From Idiomarina sp. (GTDB taxonomy: Bacteria > Pseudomonadota > Gammaproteobacteria > Enterobacterales > Alteromonadaceae), in the NCBI GenBank assembly GCA_020831965.1, contig JAFIFP010000009.1:434001-498000 (forward strand): DNA of 64,000 nt, written 5' to 3'. The number at the start of each line of letters is the position of its first letter. Position 1 is the stretch's first letter. The translations under genes and the position numbers were made by a program. The notes under the pieces are model-generated. The model was given only the letters and a program-made list of their open reading frames with translations. It did no database searches and was not told the DNA's origin. This document shows, one piece after another, positions 36,818-45,239 of the stretch.

Positions 36818-37282
36818 ATGAGCACATCCCATCAAGACGCACTGACAGAAGCATTTCGCGCGCTCCTCAAAGAGGAACGTTACGCCTCACAAGCTGAAAT
36901 TGTAGAGGCATTACAAGACCAAGGCTTCGCGACGATGAATCAGTCGAAAGCATCGCGCATGCTGGGCAAGCTCGGTGCCGTACGCGCACGTAATGGTAAA
37001 GAGGAAATGGTGTATTGTCTGCCGCCAGAACTCGCCATGCCCTCGGCCCGTAGCTCGTTAAAACAGCTCGTTTTGGACGTTGAACACAACGATGTCATGG
37101 TGATTATTCGCACTACTCCCGGCGCTGCTCAGCTGATCGCGCGGCTGCTGGATTCGGTGGGTAAGAAAGAAGGCGTACTAGGAACTATTGCCGGTGACGA
37201 CACGATTTTTATCGCCCCTGTGGATATAACCAAGATTGACTATACGTTGGATAAAGTACGGGAGCTGTTCGACAACAACTAA
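36818..37282 (+). CDS. argR: Arginine repressor
   Basis: 154 residues; N-terminal winged helix ([38 protein letters not shown]), C-terminal arginine-binding hexamerisation domain ([34 protein letters not shown]). Represses arginine biosynthesis with L-arginine as corepressor. Divergent from mdh; its end overlaps the convergent DyP gene by 4 bp. No clear ARG box was recognised upstream. Confidence 0.96.
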   Translation: MSTSHQDALTEAFRALLKEERYASQAEIVEALQDQGFATMNQSKASRMLGKLGAVRARNGKEEMVYCLPPELAMPSARSSLKQLVLDVEHNDVMVIIRTTPGAAQLIARLLDSVGKKEGVLGTIAGDDTIFIAPVDITKIDYTLDKVRELFDNN

Positions 37283-38202
37283 TCTATGTGCAATTGCTCC
37301 AGCCAGGTTCGAGATGGCGCAAAAAACACGCCATTGCGGCTGACTGTCGCGTAATCGAGGAGCGGATCAGCAAAGCCATCCTCGTCAGCAACGAAGCGCT
37401 GTGTCATAAAGCGCGTTAAATCCTGTAACGAACGACTCCAGTGCAAGCCAAGCTCACCGCTATGCTGCATGCTTGCTTCCGGCATTTGCACTCGCCAGAG
37501 CGCGAGTGCGTCATCTGAGAATAACGGAATACTTGTTTTATCCGCGTGAGTTGGGCGATCGACAGGCCAACGCTTACCGCTGACTTTCTCACGCCCCATA
37601 ATGTCCCGCTGCGCCTCAACAGAAAGCTTCTCCCAACGGCGAAGATCCACCTGATAGCGCTGCAACCACAGGTAGCTGCCACCGGCAAAATCTGTGTCGT
37701 CCCCCGCATCGATCCAAGCCATTTCGCGACGTTTCGTGCCATGCGGCATTTCTGGGTCCAAACGAAAACCAAATAGATCGCGACCATCTAAATAACGAAA
37801 ACCATGAATCTCTTCGTTTAAGCTGACCAACTCGCCAAGCCATTCGAGCATCACCCGGCCAGCAAAGTAATTTGCATCCATGCGATCGGCTCGGAAAATC
37901 AGAGCAATGTCTGCTGGCTTATCGGGGAAGCTGTATTCAGAGTGCGGCAGCGAAGGCATCGGCTGCAACTCACGCGGACGTTGACTGGCAAGAATATCCC
38001 AGTAAGGCTCGCCAATAGCGACCACACAGCTCAGTTGTGACTCGGAAAAACGACCGGCAAGCCCATCGGTAAACTGGGGAAAACGGCTGAGCCGCTCGCG
38101 GAGCGTCTCAACATCGTCAGACACCACATCCAAGAGTAGCACCCATGCGTGAATGCTGGGCTCGGCGCAAATGCCTTCTTGTGGGCGCTGTGGGCGATTC
38201 AT
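37279..38202 (-). CDS. DyP-type heme peroxidase
   Basis: 307 residues. The DyP family signature G-x-x-D-G is [13 protein letters not shown] with the catalytic aspartate, and [36 protein letters not shown] is the typical C-terminal stretch. The proximal heme histidine is probably in [13 protein letters not shown]. Cytoplasmic (no signal peptide); oxidises dyes or porphyrinogens in the family; true substrate unknown. It follows the glycosyltransferase gene after 1 bp, so they are an operon. Confidence 0.85.
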   Translation of the reverse strand: MNRPQRPQEGICAEPSIHAWVLLLDVVSDDVETLRERLSRFPQFTDGLAGRFSESQLSCVVAIGEPYWDILASQRPRELQPMPSLPHSEYSFPDKPADIALIFRADRMDANYFAGRVMLEWLGELVSLNEEIHGFRYLDGRDLFGFRLDPEMPHGTKRREMAWIDAGDDTDFAGGSYLWLQRYQVDLRRWEKLSVEAQRDIMGREKVSGKRWPVDRPTHADKTSIPLFSDDALALWRVQMPEASMQHSGELGLHWSRSLQDLTRFMTQRFVADEDGFADPLLDYATVSRNGVFFAPSRTWLEQLHID

Positions 38203-38203
38203 G

Positions 38204-39148
38204 TTAACGGTCCCGCCACCAAGTTTGTACGCGGCGAATGACGCTACGCAATTGATTACTGGTTTCAGAGCCGGTGTAACGGCCTTTAAAAATGTGGCGA
38301 ATTCGATAGACGCCGGGCACGTTGAGCGGTTGCCCAGGCGTCTTCAATAGCCAGCGAAAGGCACGATCTTCCATGCACTTCTGCCATGTTGGAGCAGGCG
38401 TAAGATAAACAGGTAATGCGTCACAATACCCCATCTCGCGAGCCGTTTCGCCATGCGTAATCTGCATAGGGCCAGTGGCTTTGCTGAGCTCTTTCACGAT
38501 GAAGTCGGTGCCATCGAGGGACACAACTTGTGGCTTCGCAGCGTGCTGTAATAAAGGATCGTCTTCTGCGAGTAGCGAAGTGACACGCTCTTCGCTTGGG
38601 AAAACCAAGGTGTCTGTGCGACCTTGCAGAGCCTGAGCCAAGGTATCGAGGCAGCCTTCATGAAACACTACGTCGCAATCTGTAAACCAGACCCAGTCAG
38701 CTGTGGTATTCAGTGCCGCGTGATTACGGCCGATGCCCCGGCGGAACAATTGTTCCTTGGGTAGAGCACGCCAATTCCAAGTTACTCCAGATACCGATTG
38801 CTCAGCAAAGAAGTTAAGGAGCTCGACCGTGGCGGTGTCTTCTTCACAATAATAAACCGTCATGATTACATCGAGCGCTTGCGGCGCATGAGTAACCAAC
38901 GAGCTGAGTTGATAGGCTTGAAGATGAGCGTAGTTCCAGCAATGGCTAACAATTTCCAGCGTTAAACGCCCAGTTTTCGCCGTGCTGGGTTGACTGGGTG
39001 TTGGGTAGAGAAAACGTGTGGGAATCAAGCCACTGACGGCATGACGTACAAGTTGACCTTCCAACGCACGATACCAGCGAGCCGGTGCAGTCTTCACCGG
39101 CGCGCTTTCCGCCGGCGCATCAACCAAAGAAATAGTCATAGAATTCAT
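38204..39148 (-). CDS. Glycosyltransferase family 2-like protein
   Basis: About 314 residues from ATG 39148 (TTG 39154 and ATG 39139 are also open). GT-A fold: LTLEIVSHCWNYAHLQAYQLSSL, then WVWFTDCDVVFHEGCLDTL with the D-x-D metal motif, and a C-terminal TWQKCMEDRAFRWLLKTPGQPLNVPGVYRIRH segment. No signal or TM. Substrate unknown. It is upstream of and coupled to the DyP gene. A repeat element lies 70 bp upstream of its start. Confidence 0.8.
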   Translation of the reverse strand: MNSMTISLVDAPAESAPVKTAPARWYRALEGQLVRHAVSGLIPTRFLYPTPSQPSTAKTGRLTLEIVSHCWNYAHLQAYQLSSLVTHAPQALDVIMTVYYCEEDTATVELLNFFAEQSVSGVTWNWRALPKEQLFRRGIGRNHAALNTTADWVWFTDCDVVFHEGCLDTLAQALQGRTDTLVFPSEERVTSLLAEDDPLLQHAAKPQVVSLDGTDFIVKELSKATGPMQITHGETAREMGYCDALPVYLTPAPTWQKCMEDRAFRWLLKTPGQPLNVPGVYRIRHIFKGRYTGSETSNQLRSVIRRVQTWWRDR

Positions 39149-39217
39149 ATTCAAAGTAGCAATAGCCCATCATACCCCAAGCCACAACCCGAATGCATCC
39201 CCACCCCCAGGTGAACG

Positions 39218-39435
39218 CCCAGATTGGGGTCAGATGAATAAATAAGGCACTAAACCTATGAAAAATATAGAAATGCCTAGTTTGGGGTCAGACCCTAAAC
39301 TTTGGGGTCAGATCAACTAAATTTAGTAACCCGTTGATTTAACGTGATTTCGAAAATTGGCAGTACGCTCTAGGCCGCATTTCTCCGTTTGTTCTGACCC
39401 CTGTGGATAACTTGAAATTCGACTCTGACCCCAGT
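39218..39435. repeat. MITE-like element, copy A
   Basis: Begins at 39218 with a conserved terminus (CCCAGATTGGGGTCAGATGAA minus the last base: key core GGGGTCAGATGAA, 39226-39238), followed by two more direct cores (39284-39292 and 39304-39312), and inverted cores TCTGACCCC at 39393-39401 and 39424-39432. The inner sequence aligns with copy B (ATGAAA...AGAAATGCC, GGGGTCAGATCAAC). It has no ORF. The right end is degraded compared with copy B. Likely a small non-autonomous transposable element or REP-like repeat. Confidence 0.65.
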
Positions 39436-39696
39436 TTATTGAGCTTCATTAGAAGTGCTTTTGAATTACGATTGATGTTGGATAAAGTTATATTTGAGTG
39501 AAATTAGATGTAAAACATAATTGCTGAAGAGCTCTGGATTACGTATAGCTGAAGTGATCTTTCAGTCATTAATAGCTGGCGGTTTAGGTAAAGTTGAAAT
39601 GCGATATACGTGTTAATTAACTCAACCGCGAGTCACTTAATTGCGTAAATTTCGCGCCTAAGTGACTCGTTCGAGTATGGTTAGCAAGTCAGAGCA
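39436..39696. other. Non-coding interval downstream of ggt
   Basis: No ORF or RNA gene seen. It is AT-rich. The only structure is a perfect 11-bp inverted repeat CGAGTCACTTA (39629-39639)/TAAGTGACTCG (39659-39669) with a 19-nt loop, next to the 3' end of ggt. It lacks a U-tract, so termination is uncertain. Confidence 0.5.
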
Positions 39697-41400
39697 TCAG
39701 TAACCCGCAGCATATCCGTCCTTACGGCTCTCTGAGGCTCCATAGTAAACGCCCTGCTCTGCATCTAACCAGATTGCTTGATAACCGCCATAAGGCCCTA
39801 CCGCTTCTTGTAAGCGGTGCCCCATTTTGATCAGCTCACGACGCGTGTAATCTGAGAAGCCATTCTCAAGACTCAGAATGCCACCGTCCGTCATAGTCTC
39901 GCCTGTAGGCTGACTCGAACCTGAATGTAAAATGCGCGGCGCATCGCCGGCTTCTTGTAGGTTCATACCAAAGTCGATCATGTTAATTAGAATCTGGGCA
40001 TGCATTTGTGGCTGAGTGCCACCGCCCATGACGCCATAGCTCATCAGTGGCTTTCCGTCTTTGGTCACAAATGCGGGAATGATGGTATTGAAAGGACGTT
40101 TACCCGGTTCAAATACATTCATATGGTTTGGATCCAAGGCAAATAGCTCACCACGATTCTGCATCACAAACCCCAGGCCCGTCGGCGTGATGCCTGATCC
40201 CATGCCGCGATAATTACTTTGAATTAAAGACACCATATTGCCGTACTTATCAGCAGTGGTCAGATAGATGGTGTCTCCGGTCATGGGCGGGTTGCCGGGC
40301 TCATAAGAGCGTCCCGCGCGCTCCGAGTTAATTAACTGCGCACGTTCACGTGCATATTCCTTAGAAATCAGCCAATCGACAGGAATATCGTTAAAGTCCG
40401 TATCTGAATAGAACTTTGCGCGGTCTTCAAAGGCTAACTTCTTCGCTTCGACAAAGTGATGAATGTATTCGGGACTGTCAAAACCCATACCCGCAATATC
40501 ATACTGCTCAAGAATATTGAGAATCTGAAGTGCGGCAATCCCTTGTGTATTCGGCGGCAATTCCCACAAGTCATAACCACGATAATTCGTAGAGACCGGT
40601 TGTACCCATTCTGACTGATGCGCAGCCATGTCGTCATAGCTCAAGAAGCCGCCATGCTCCTGCACAAAAGCACCGATCGTGCGTGCAATTGCACCACGAT
40701 AGAATACGTCACGCCCCTCTTCGCCGAGTTGACGATAGGTGTTCGCTAGATCGGGGTTACGAAACATTTCTCCTTTTCGTGGTGTCCGTCCTTCTTTCAT
40801 AAAAACTTCTCGGAAACCAGGAAAGCCTTGCAGCACTTCTGCGTTGCGCTCGAAGTAGTAAGCGATTACTTCCGTGACTGGAAAGCCGTTTTCAGCATAG
40901 TGAATTGAAGGCGCGAGAATGTCCTTCATAGGCATCTGGCCAAACCGCTCATGCATTTCGAACCAGCCATCGACTGCTCCGGGCACCGAGATCGGTAATA
41001 CACCGCGCTGCGGAATGCTTTCGTAGCCATTCTCAACAAACCACTCCCGCGACAAACTTTGCGGCGAACGACCTGACGCATTTAAACCATACAACTGTCC
41101 CGATTCTGCGTGCCAAATAATGGCGTAGAGGTCTCCACCGATGCCGTTGCCCGTAGGCTCCACTAGGCCCAGCATCGCATTCGCTGCAATTGCGGCATCA
41201 ATCGCGTTACCGCCAGCCCGCATAATTTCAAGCGCCGCTTGAGTTGCCAAACCCTGACTGGTCGCTGCCATTGCTTCCGGCGCCATCACCTCTGAGCGAG
41301 ATGCAAAATGATGTCCCGTAATGCGGTCATACGCTTGCGCCACTCCCATCAGAGCGAGAGCACCAGCCACCGCAAGTATGATCGTTCTTGTCGCTGTCAT
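39697..41400 (-). CDS. ggt: Gamma-glutamyltransferase (exported Ntn hydrolase)
   Basis: 567 residues with an N-terminal signal (MTATRTIILAVAGALALMGVAQA). The Ntn nucleophile aligning with E. coli T391 is T377 in GDTIYLTTADKYGNMVS; autocleavage before T377 gives the two subunits. Other motifs are ANAMLGLVEPTGNGIGGDLYAIIW and GVMGGGTQPQMHAQI. Hydrolyses glutathione or transfers gamma-glutamyl groups in the periplasm. AGGA precedes the ATG; the element copies flank it on both sides. Confidence 0.95.
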   Translation of the reverse strand: MTATRTIILAVAGALALMGVAQAYDRITGHHFASRSEVMAPEAMAATSQGLATQAALEIMRAGGNAIDAAIAANAMLGLVEPTGNGIGGDLYAIIWHAESGQLYGLNASGRSPQSLSREWFVENGYESIPQRGVLPISVPGAVDGWFEMHERFGQMPMKDILAPSIHYAENGFPVTEVIAYYFERNAEVLQGFPGFREVFMKEGRTPRKGEMFRNPDLANTYRQLGEEGRDVFYRGAIARTIGAFVQEHGGFLSYDDMAAHQSEWVQPVSTNYRGYDLWELPPNTQGIAALQILNILEQYDIAGMGFDSPEYIHHFVEAKKLAFEDRAKFYSDTDFNDIPVDWLISKEYARERAQLINSERAGRSYEPGNPPMTGDTIYLTTADKYGNMVSLIQSNYRGMGSGITPTGLGFVMQNRGELFALDPNHMNVFEPGKRPFNTIIPAFVTKDGKPLMSYGVMGGGTQPQMHAQILINMIDFGMNLQEAGDAPRILHSGSSQPTGETMTDGGILSLENGFSDYTRRELIKMGHRLQEAVGPYGGYQAIWLDAEQGVYYGASESRKDGYAAGY

Positions 41401-41430
41401 TCGAAGAGTCCTGTTTTGATTGAAGTTATG

Positions 41431-41459
41431 ACTATAAGCAACTTACGCCCCCTGCACAA
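41431..41459 (-). promoter_or_regulatory. Candidate ggt promoter
   Basis: On the minus strand TTGTGC (41459-41454), 17-bp spacer, TATAGT (41436-41431), 30 bp before the ggt start. The -10 is 5 of 6. It lies between ggt and the MITE-like copy B. Confidence 0.4.
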
Positions 41460-41479
41460 AAATCGACCACCCCATTCAC

Positions 41480-41670
41480 CCCAGAATGGGGTCAGATGAA
41501 CTTAAATTGACCTAACCCCATGAAATGTAAAGAAATGCCAAATTAGGGTCAGAACAACATTTATGGGGTCAGATCAACTTAACAAAATTAAATCACTGAT
41601 AAATAAAAACTTTAGTAATTGCGTAGCGCTGGAGGCCACGTAAAAAATGTTCATCTGACCCCAATCTGGG
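41480..41670. repeat. MITE-like element, copy B
   Basis: 191 bp bounded by 21-bp inverted ends (41480-41500 and 41650-41670) that match at 20 of 21 positions; the core is GGGGTCAGATGAA. The left end of copy A (39218-39238) is identical to the complement of the right end of copy B. Two more direct cores (GGGTCAGAACA at 41546, GGGGTCAGATCA at 41565) lie inside. No ORF. The right end stops 12 bp before the -35 region of a candidate ECF promoter (41683). Confidence 0.7.
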
Positions 41671-41681
41671 TTCCTATCTTG

Positions 41682-41711
41682 GGGAATAGTTGTGGGGGGT
41701 GGGGCGTTGTC
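41682..41711 (+). promoter_or_regulatory. Candidate ECF-sigma promoter of the Ala-rich exported protein gene
   Basis: GGGAATA at 41682-41688 and CGTTGTC at 41705-41711. Both boxes are identical to those of the sigma-factor operon promoter (44699-44705, 44721-44727); the spacer is one base longer. It is about 50 bp before the ATG at 41760. Confidence 0.6.
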
Positions 41712-41759
41712 CTTATGTCCCGTGGGACAGATGTTTACAACCAGATGAAGGAGGCTATG

Positions 41760-42188
41760 ATGAGCCTATTCAAGAAAACTACAGTTGCTGCGATTGCAGG
41801 CATGTTTAGCTTAAGCTCTTTTGCGCTCTTGGCGGACACCAATGAAGCTGATACGGAGGCAAATGCCAACGCGCGTGTTGGATTGAATGTATCTAGTGCT
41901 GTCCGAGAAGCTCGTGAAAATGGTGAGTCGGTAAGCGAAGCCGCATTATCCATCACCAGCGATCTTGCAGCGGAAGCACGTGAACAAGGAGAAGCACGCG
42001 GTGAAGATGCTCGCGCTGCAGCACGGGAGTTGCGTGAAACCATTCGTGATCTTACACGCAGTGAAGCACGTGCCGAAGCTAACGCATCCGTTGGTCGCGA
42101 GATCTCTGCTGAGGCCAGTGCATCAGCTCGCCTTGATGTTCGCCAATCGGTAAGAGATCGCGTTCGCCGTCCAGGCCGTGGTGACTAA
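41760..42188 (+). CDS. Exported Ala/Glu/Arg-rich coiled-coil protein
   Basis: 142 residues from ATG at 41760, 5 bp after GGAGG (41750-41754); ATG 41757 is too close. Signal peptide MSLFKKTTVAAIAGMFSLSSFALLA, then a low-complexity, highly helical chain with repeated AREARE/ARAEA patterns (SVSEAALSITSDLAAEAREQGEARGEDARAAARELRETIRD) and a basic end (VRDRVRRPGRGD). It has no recognised family and no cysteine. A U-rich terminator follows. Probably periplasmic; could act as a chaperone-like or envelope-binding amphipathic helix, by inference only. Confidence 0.7.
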   Translation: MSLFKKTTVAAIAGMFSLSSFALLADTNEADTEANANARVGLNVSSAVREARENGESVSEAALSITSDLAAEAREQGEARGEDARAAARELRETIRDLTRSEARAEANASVGREISAEASASARLDVRQSVRDRVRRPGRGD

Positions 42189-42222
42189 TCCAGTGCTATC
42201 ATTGAGCACCAGTAAGAAAGAT

Positions 42223-42248
42223 AGGAGCGGCAACGCCGCTCCTTTTTC
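42223..42248 (+). terminator. Terminator of the Ala-rich protein gene
   Basis: AGGAGCGGC (42223-42231), short AAC loop, GCCGCTCCT (42235-42243) followed by TTTTT. A classic intrinsic terminator. Confidence 0.9.
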
Positions 42249-42287
42249 CATACATTCGCAATAGCATCACTTTCCTTGGAGCACGTT

Positions 42288-43199
42288 ATGGCAACGCTAC
42301 ATCGACTTCCTTCGGCCCCCACCTTGGGCCTCTCACTTGCCGCGCTCGCTGTCCACACCCTGTTTATCGCTCCCGTGGCGGCTGATGAAATCAAATCTAA
42401 CTGGCAAGGCGACTTCGCGGCTGGTATCGAACACAACAGTAATGTCAGCATTGAAGATCTCGACACGGCTACGGAACAAAGCGACTCGGCTTTTAGTTAT
42501 GAATTGAATCTATCAGCGGACTGGCTATTCCCTTCTGGCTGGCGACTTGAGGCGGGTTACCACCTCAGCGCACTCAAGTATCAAGAGCTTGATGCCTTTG
42601 ACCTGCAACTACAACTTATACACGGTGATCTAAGTTATGCATGGGATGATTGGACGTTAGGACTCAACACCTTTCTCGGCGACGTCAAACTCGCCAACGA
42701 GAAATTCATGGATCTACAACATGTGATGCTATATGCCGGGCGCTTATTTCTGGAGCGCGGCTACGCTAACTTTTGGGTTCGAAGCGTAGATAAAGACTTC
42801 GCGATATTCTCAGGACGTTCTGGTAAGCAGGATGGGCTTGGTGTCGACGTTTACTGGTTCTCTCCCAGTACACAACAAAATCTTATGGTTGGTCTGAGTC
42901 AACTTAAAGAATCCACGGATGATCCGCAATTTAGTTACGATGCTACCACTATTCGTGTGCGCTACAGCGCGACATCTGAACGTGTCGACTGGCGCATTGG
43001 CGTAAGATGGCAGTCGCGCGACTACCAATTCACGAATCGAGATGACCGTCTGCTCAATGCTGAACTGGGCGCAGACTGGCACTTAACATCGCGTTTAAGC
43101 CTGCTGACTCAACTGGAATGGGGCGACTTTGACTCTACTTTTGCGCCAGCAGATTACCAAGAAACACGCGGCTCGATTCTGCTCAGAGTGAATTTCTAA
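42288..43199 (+). CDS. Outer-membrane beta-barrel protein
   Basis: 303 residues from ATG at 42288 (GGAG 8 bp before). Signal peptide to about residue 32 (HTLFIAPVAADE). The mature part is a run of amphipathic strands with alternating hydrophobics and aromatics (e.g. WQGDFAAGIEHNSNVSI, WRLEAGYHLSALKYQ, WTLGLNTFLGD), and the chain ends in RVNF with terminal Phe, the signal for BAM-mediated insertion. It has no recognised family; length and strand count suggest about 12-14 strands. Its 3' end overlaps the protease gene by 17 bp. May be an envelope partner of the S8 protease. Confidence 0.8.
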   Translation: MATLHRLPSAPTLGLSLAALAVHTLFIAPVAADEIKSNWQGDFAAGIEHNSNVSIEDLDTATEQSDSAFSYELNLSADWLFPSGWRLEAGYHLSALKYQELDAFDLQLQLIHGDLSYAWDDWTLGLNTFLGDVKLANEKFMDLQHVMLYAGRLFLERGYANFWVRSVDKDFAIFSGRSGKQDGLGVDVYWFSPSTQQNLMVGLSQLKESTDDPQFSYDATTIRVRYSATSERVDWRIGVRWQSRDYQFTNRDDRLLNAELGADWHLTSRLSLLTQLEWGDFDSTFAPADYQETRGSILLRVNF

Positions 43200-44610
43200 G
43201 CAAAGGAGTCACTAAACCAAACCCAAACACAGGATCGACACCGGGCGCGCCCAAATCATAAGCATTTTCCCGTAAATAGGAACGAGCCGAGGCGATGGAA
43301 TGCCCTTGCGCAAGCTGACATGCAAGTAATGCAGCCACTACCGGTGCAGCCATTGAAGTGCCGCTCTCAAGGCCGACCCGGCCCCCGGCTATGGCCGTCG
43401 GTACATCCACACCCCAAGCACTAAACTCAATATAGTCACCATGGTTAGCCCATCGGTAGCTTTCACCATGACGATCGGTCGCAGTCACCGCGATCACTGC
43501 AGGATAGGCCGCAGGAAAAGCGGGTGCCGCACTCGGTCCACCATTTCCAGCCGCAGCGATAATTAACACCTCTTGTTCCGCAAGCTGATTAACTGCCCGC
43601 GCGAGCACGCGATTGTCAGGCCCGGTAAGGCTCATATTGATTACTTGCACACCCTCTGCCGCCATCCAATTTAACGCGGACAATAGCTGATTTAACGCAG
43701 CTCCCTCTAAGCCCTCATCTTGCGCATAAAAGACAGACGCATTAAGCAGCTGCCCCACAGGTAAAAGGGGAGAAACATTAGGTCCCTCTCCCAGTAATAC
43801 CCCTGCAACTGCAGTGCCGTGACGCAATGGCTCGGCCAGGTTAGCGGTTGTAAAACTCCGTTGCACAATGCGAGCAGCGCTCGATTCTAGCAACGGGTGT
43901 TGTGTATCAATAGCTGTATCAATCACTCCCATAACCACGGGCTCCGAACACACAGCGCTATGACGCAAGGGAAAAGGCGACGCTAGCCTAGCATCGCCAC
44001 CCAGCTGTGTTGAGTACACATAATTAGGCTCTAATACTTCCCACAATGCCTCTGGCAAAACCTGTTGCAACGCATCACGGGAGTTGAGCTGCGCTGGCAC
44101 ACGAAGCCGCACAAGCTCCAAGTCAAGTGCGCCGAGCGTCTCGGTCTCTTGCACATATTCGAGCACAGCTCTTAATTGAGAACGTTCGGCGGGGCTAATC
44201 ATTAGCACCCACTCGCGCTCAATCACCCGCACCCCTGGGCGCACCTCGATGTCGCGAAATAGCTCCCTGCCCGCTTGGTCACGCACAATGATTTCAGCTG
44301 GCAACTCTCGGAAACCGGCAGGTCCCAAGTTAGGGATTCGTTCTAGTCGCTGGTTCGCAATAGCAGCCGGACCACCACGTAGCAATGCCGCCATTGCGGC
44401 TCGCTCAGCCGCTTGTTCTGCTCGATCTTGCGCGCGCTCAACTTGACGAGTCGCGCGTTCTGCCTGGCGTTCAATCACATGTTCAGGAATCCGATCGACA
44501 GGTCGAGGAAGAGGAGGGACGCGCGGGCCTTCTTGACTCAGAGCCACAGGCGCAACGCTGCACAGCAAAGTACAGAGTATCAAGGTGCTACAAAACGTTT
44601 TTCCTGTCAT
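43183..44610 (-). CDS. Exported subtilisin-like (S8) serine protease
   Basis: 475 residues. Signal peptide at about 1-25, then an Ala/Glu/Arg coiled coil (ERQAERATRQVERAQDRAEQAAERAAMAALL, about 47-77), an N-terminal propeptide-like domain to about 215, and a subtilase domain with D231 (GVIDTAID), H264 (RHGTAVAGV), oxyanion N356 (AAAGNGG) and S419 (GTSMAAP). Predicted to be exported and to process envelope proteins. It is divergent from the ECF sigma/anti-sigma operon; its own upstream region carries the same sigma-type boxes. Confidence 0.92.
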   Translation of the reverse strand: MTGKTFCSTLILCTLLCSVAPVALSQEGPRVPPLPRPVDRIPEHVIERQAERATRQVERAQDRAEQAAERAAMAALLRGGPAAIANQRLERIPNLGPAGFRELPAEIIVRDQAGRELFRDIEVRPGVRVIEREWVLMISPAERSQLRAVLEYVQETETLGALDLELVRLRVPAQLNSRDALQQVLPEALWEVLEPNYVYSTQLGGDARLASPFPLRHSAVCSEPVVMGVIDTAIDTQHPLLESSAARIVQRSFTTANLAEPLRHGTAVAGVLLGEGPNVSPLLPVGQLLNASVFYAQDEGLEGAALNQLLSALNWMAAEGVQVINMSLTGPDNRVLARAVNQLAEQEVLIIAAAGNGGPSAAPAFPAAYPAVIAVTATDRHGESYRWANHGDYIEFSAWGVDVPTAIAGGRVGLESGTSMAAPVVAALLACQLAQGHSIASARSYLRENAYDLGAPGVDPVFGFGLVTPLLRNSL

Positions 44611-44666
44611 AGTCGCAAAGCTGCCCTGAGTGGTACAAAGTTATAGAATGGAAGTTATAAAATAAT

Positions 44667-44691
44667 AACGGATCAGCGTTAAAAAAATTCC
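44667..44691 (-). promoter_or_regulatory. Candidate ECF-sigma promoter of the S8 protease gene
   Basis: On the minus strand GGAAT (44691-44687), 16-bp spacer, CGTT (44670-44667). The spacing equals that of the divergent sigma operon promoter; the two -35 boxes face away with an 8-bp gap. Confidence 0.6.
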
Positions 44692-44698
44692 GCGGTGT

Positions 44699-44727
44699 GG
44701 GAATAAAGTCCAAATCCAGTCGTTGTC
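44699..44727 (+). promoter_or_regulatory. Candidate autoregulatory ECF promoter of the sigma operon
   Basis: GGGAATA (44699-44705), 15-bp spacer, CGTTGTC (44721-44727); measured from GGAAT to CGTT the spacer is 16 bp, as in the protease promoter. It is 27 bp before the sigma ATG at 44754. It is not a sigma-70 type promoter, and autoregulation is the rule for ECF operons. Confidence 0.6.
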
Positions 44728-44753
44728 ATATTAAAACACATAGGAATGCCTCG

Positions 44754-45239
44754 ATGCATGAGCAATTGACTGAATTGATTTCGCCCTTGCGGCGCTTCGC
44801 CTACTCGCTAACAAGTTCAATGGCAGACGCCGATGATCTTGTGCAGATGACTGTAGAGCGGCTATTGACTCGGGATATTCCTGATGATGCCACCTTGTCT
44901 CAATGGGCCTTTCGTATTTGTCGCAACCTCTGGATTGACGAGCATCGCGCTCGTCAGGTGCGCCTTCGCGCCGCACAAAACCCCGATTTACAAGGTAACA
45001 GCACCGTCACTCAAAGCACTGAGCATGAAATCGAGCTCACGCAAACGCAAGCGGCGATGGCTGAACTGCCACCCGCCTACCGAATGGTTCTATCAATGGT
45101 GGCTATCCAAGGGCTTTCCTATCAGGAAGTCGCAGACGCATTAGATATTCCTGCAGGAACCGTGATGAGTCGTGTGGCCCGAGCACGAATAAAACTTGTC
45201 GAACTACTGAACCCACCTCAACGAGGAGCCCAAGCATGA
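44754..45239 (+). CDS. ECF-type RNA polymerase sigma factor
   Basis: 161 residues from ATG at 44754 (AGGA 8 bp before); the frame opens at 44697 but that includes the promoter. Region 2 LISPLRRFAYSLTSSMADADDLVQMTVERLL, region 4 LPPAYRMVLSMVAIQGLSYQEVADALDIPAGTVMSRVARARIKL. It overlaps the anti-sigma gene by 4 bp. Predicted to direct RNA polymerase to the GGAAT/CGTT promoters nearby. The inducing signal is unknown; context suggests envelope stress. Confidence 0.9.
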   Translation: MHEQLTELISPLRRFAYSLTSSMADADDLVQMTVERLLTRDIPDDATLSQWAFRICRNLWIDEHRARQVRLRAAQNPDLQGNSTVTQSTEHEIELTQTQAAMAELPPAYRMVLSMVAIQGLSYQEVADALDIPAGTVMSRVARARIKLVELLNPPQRGAQA

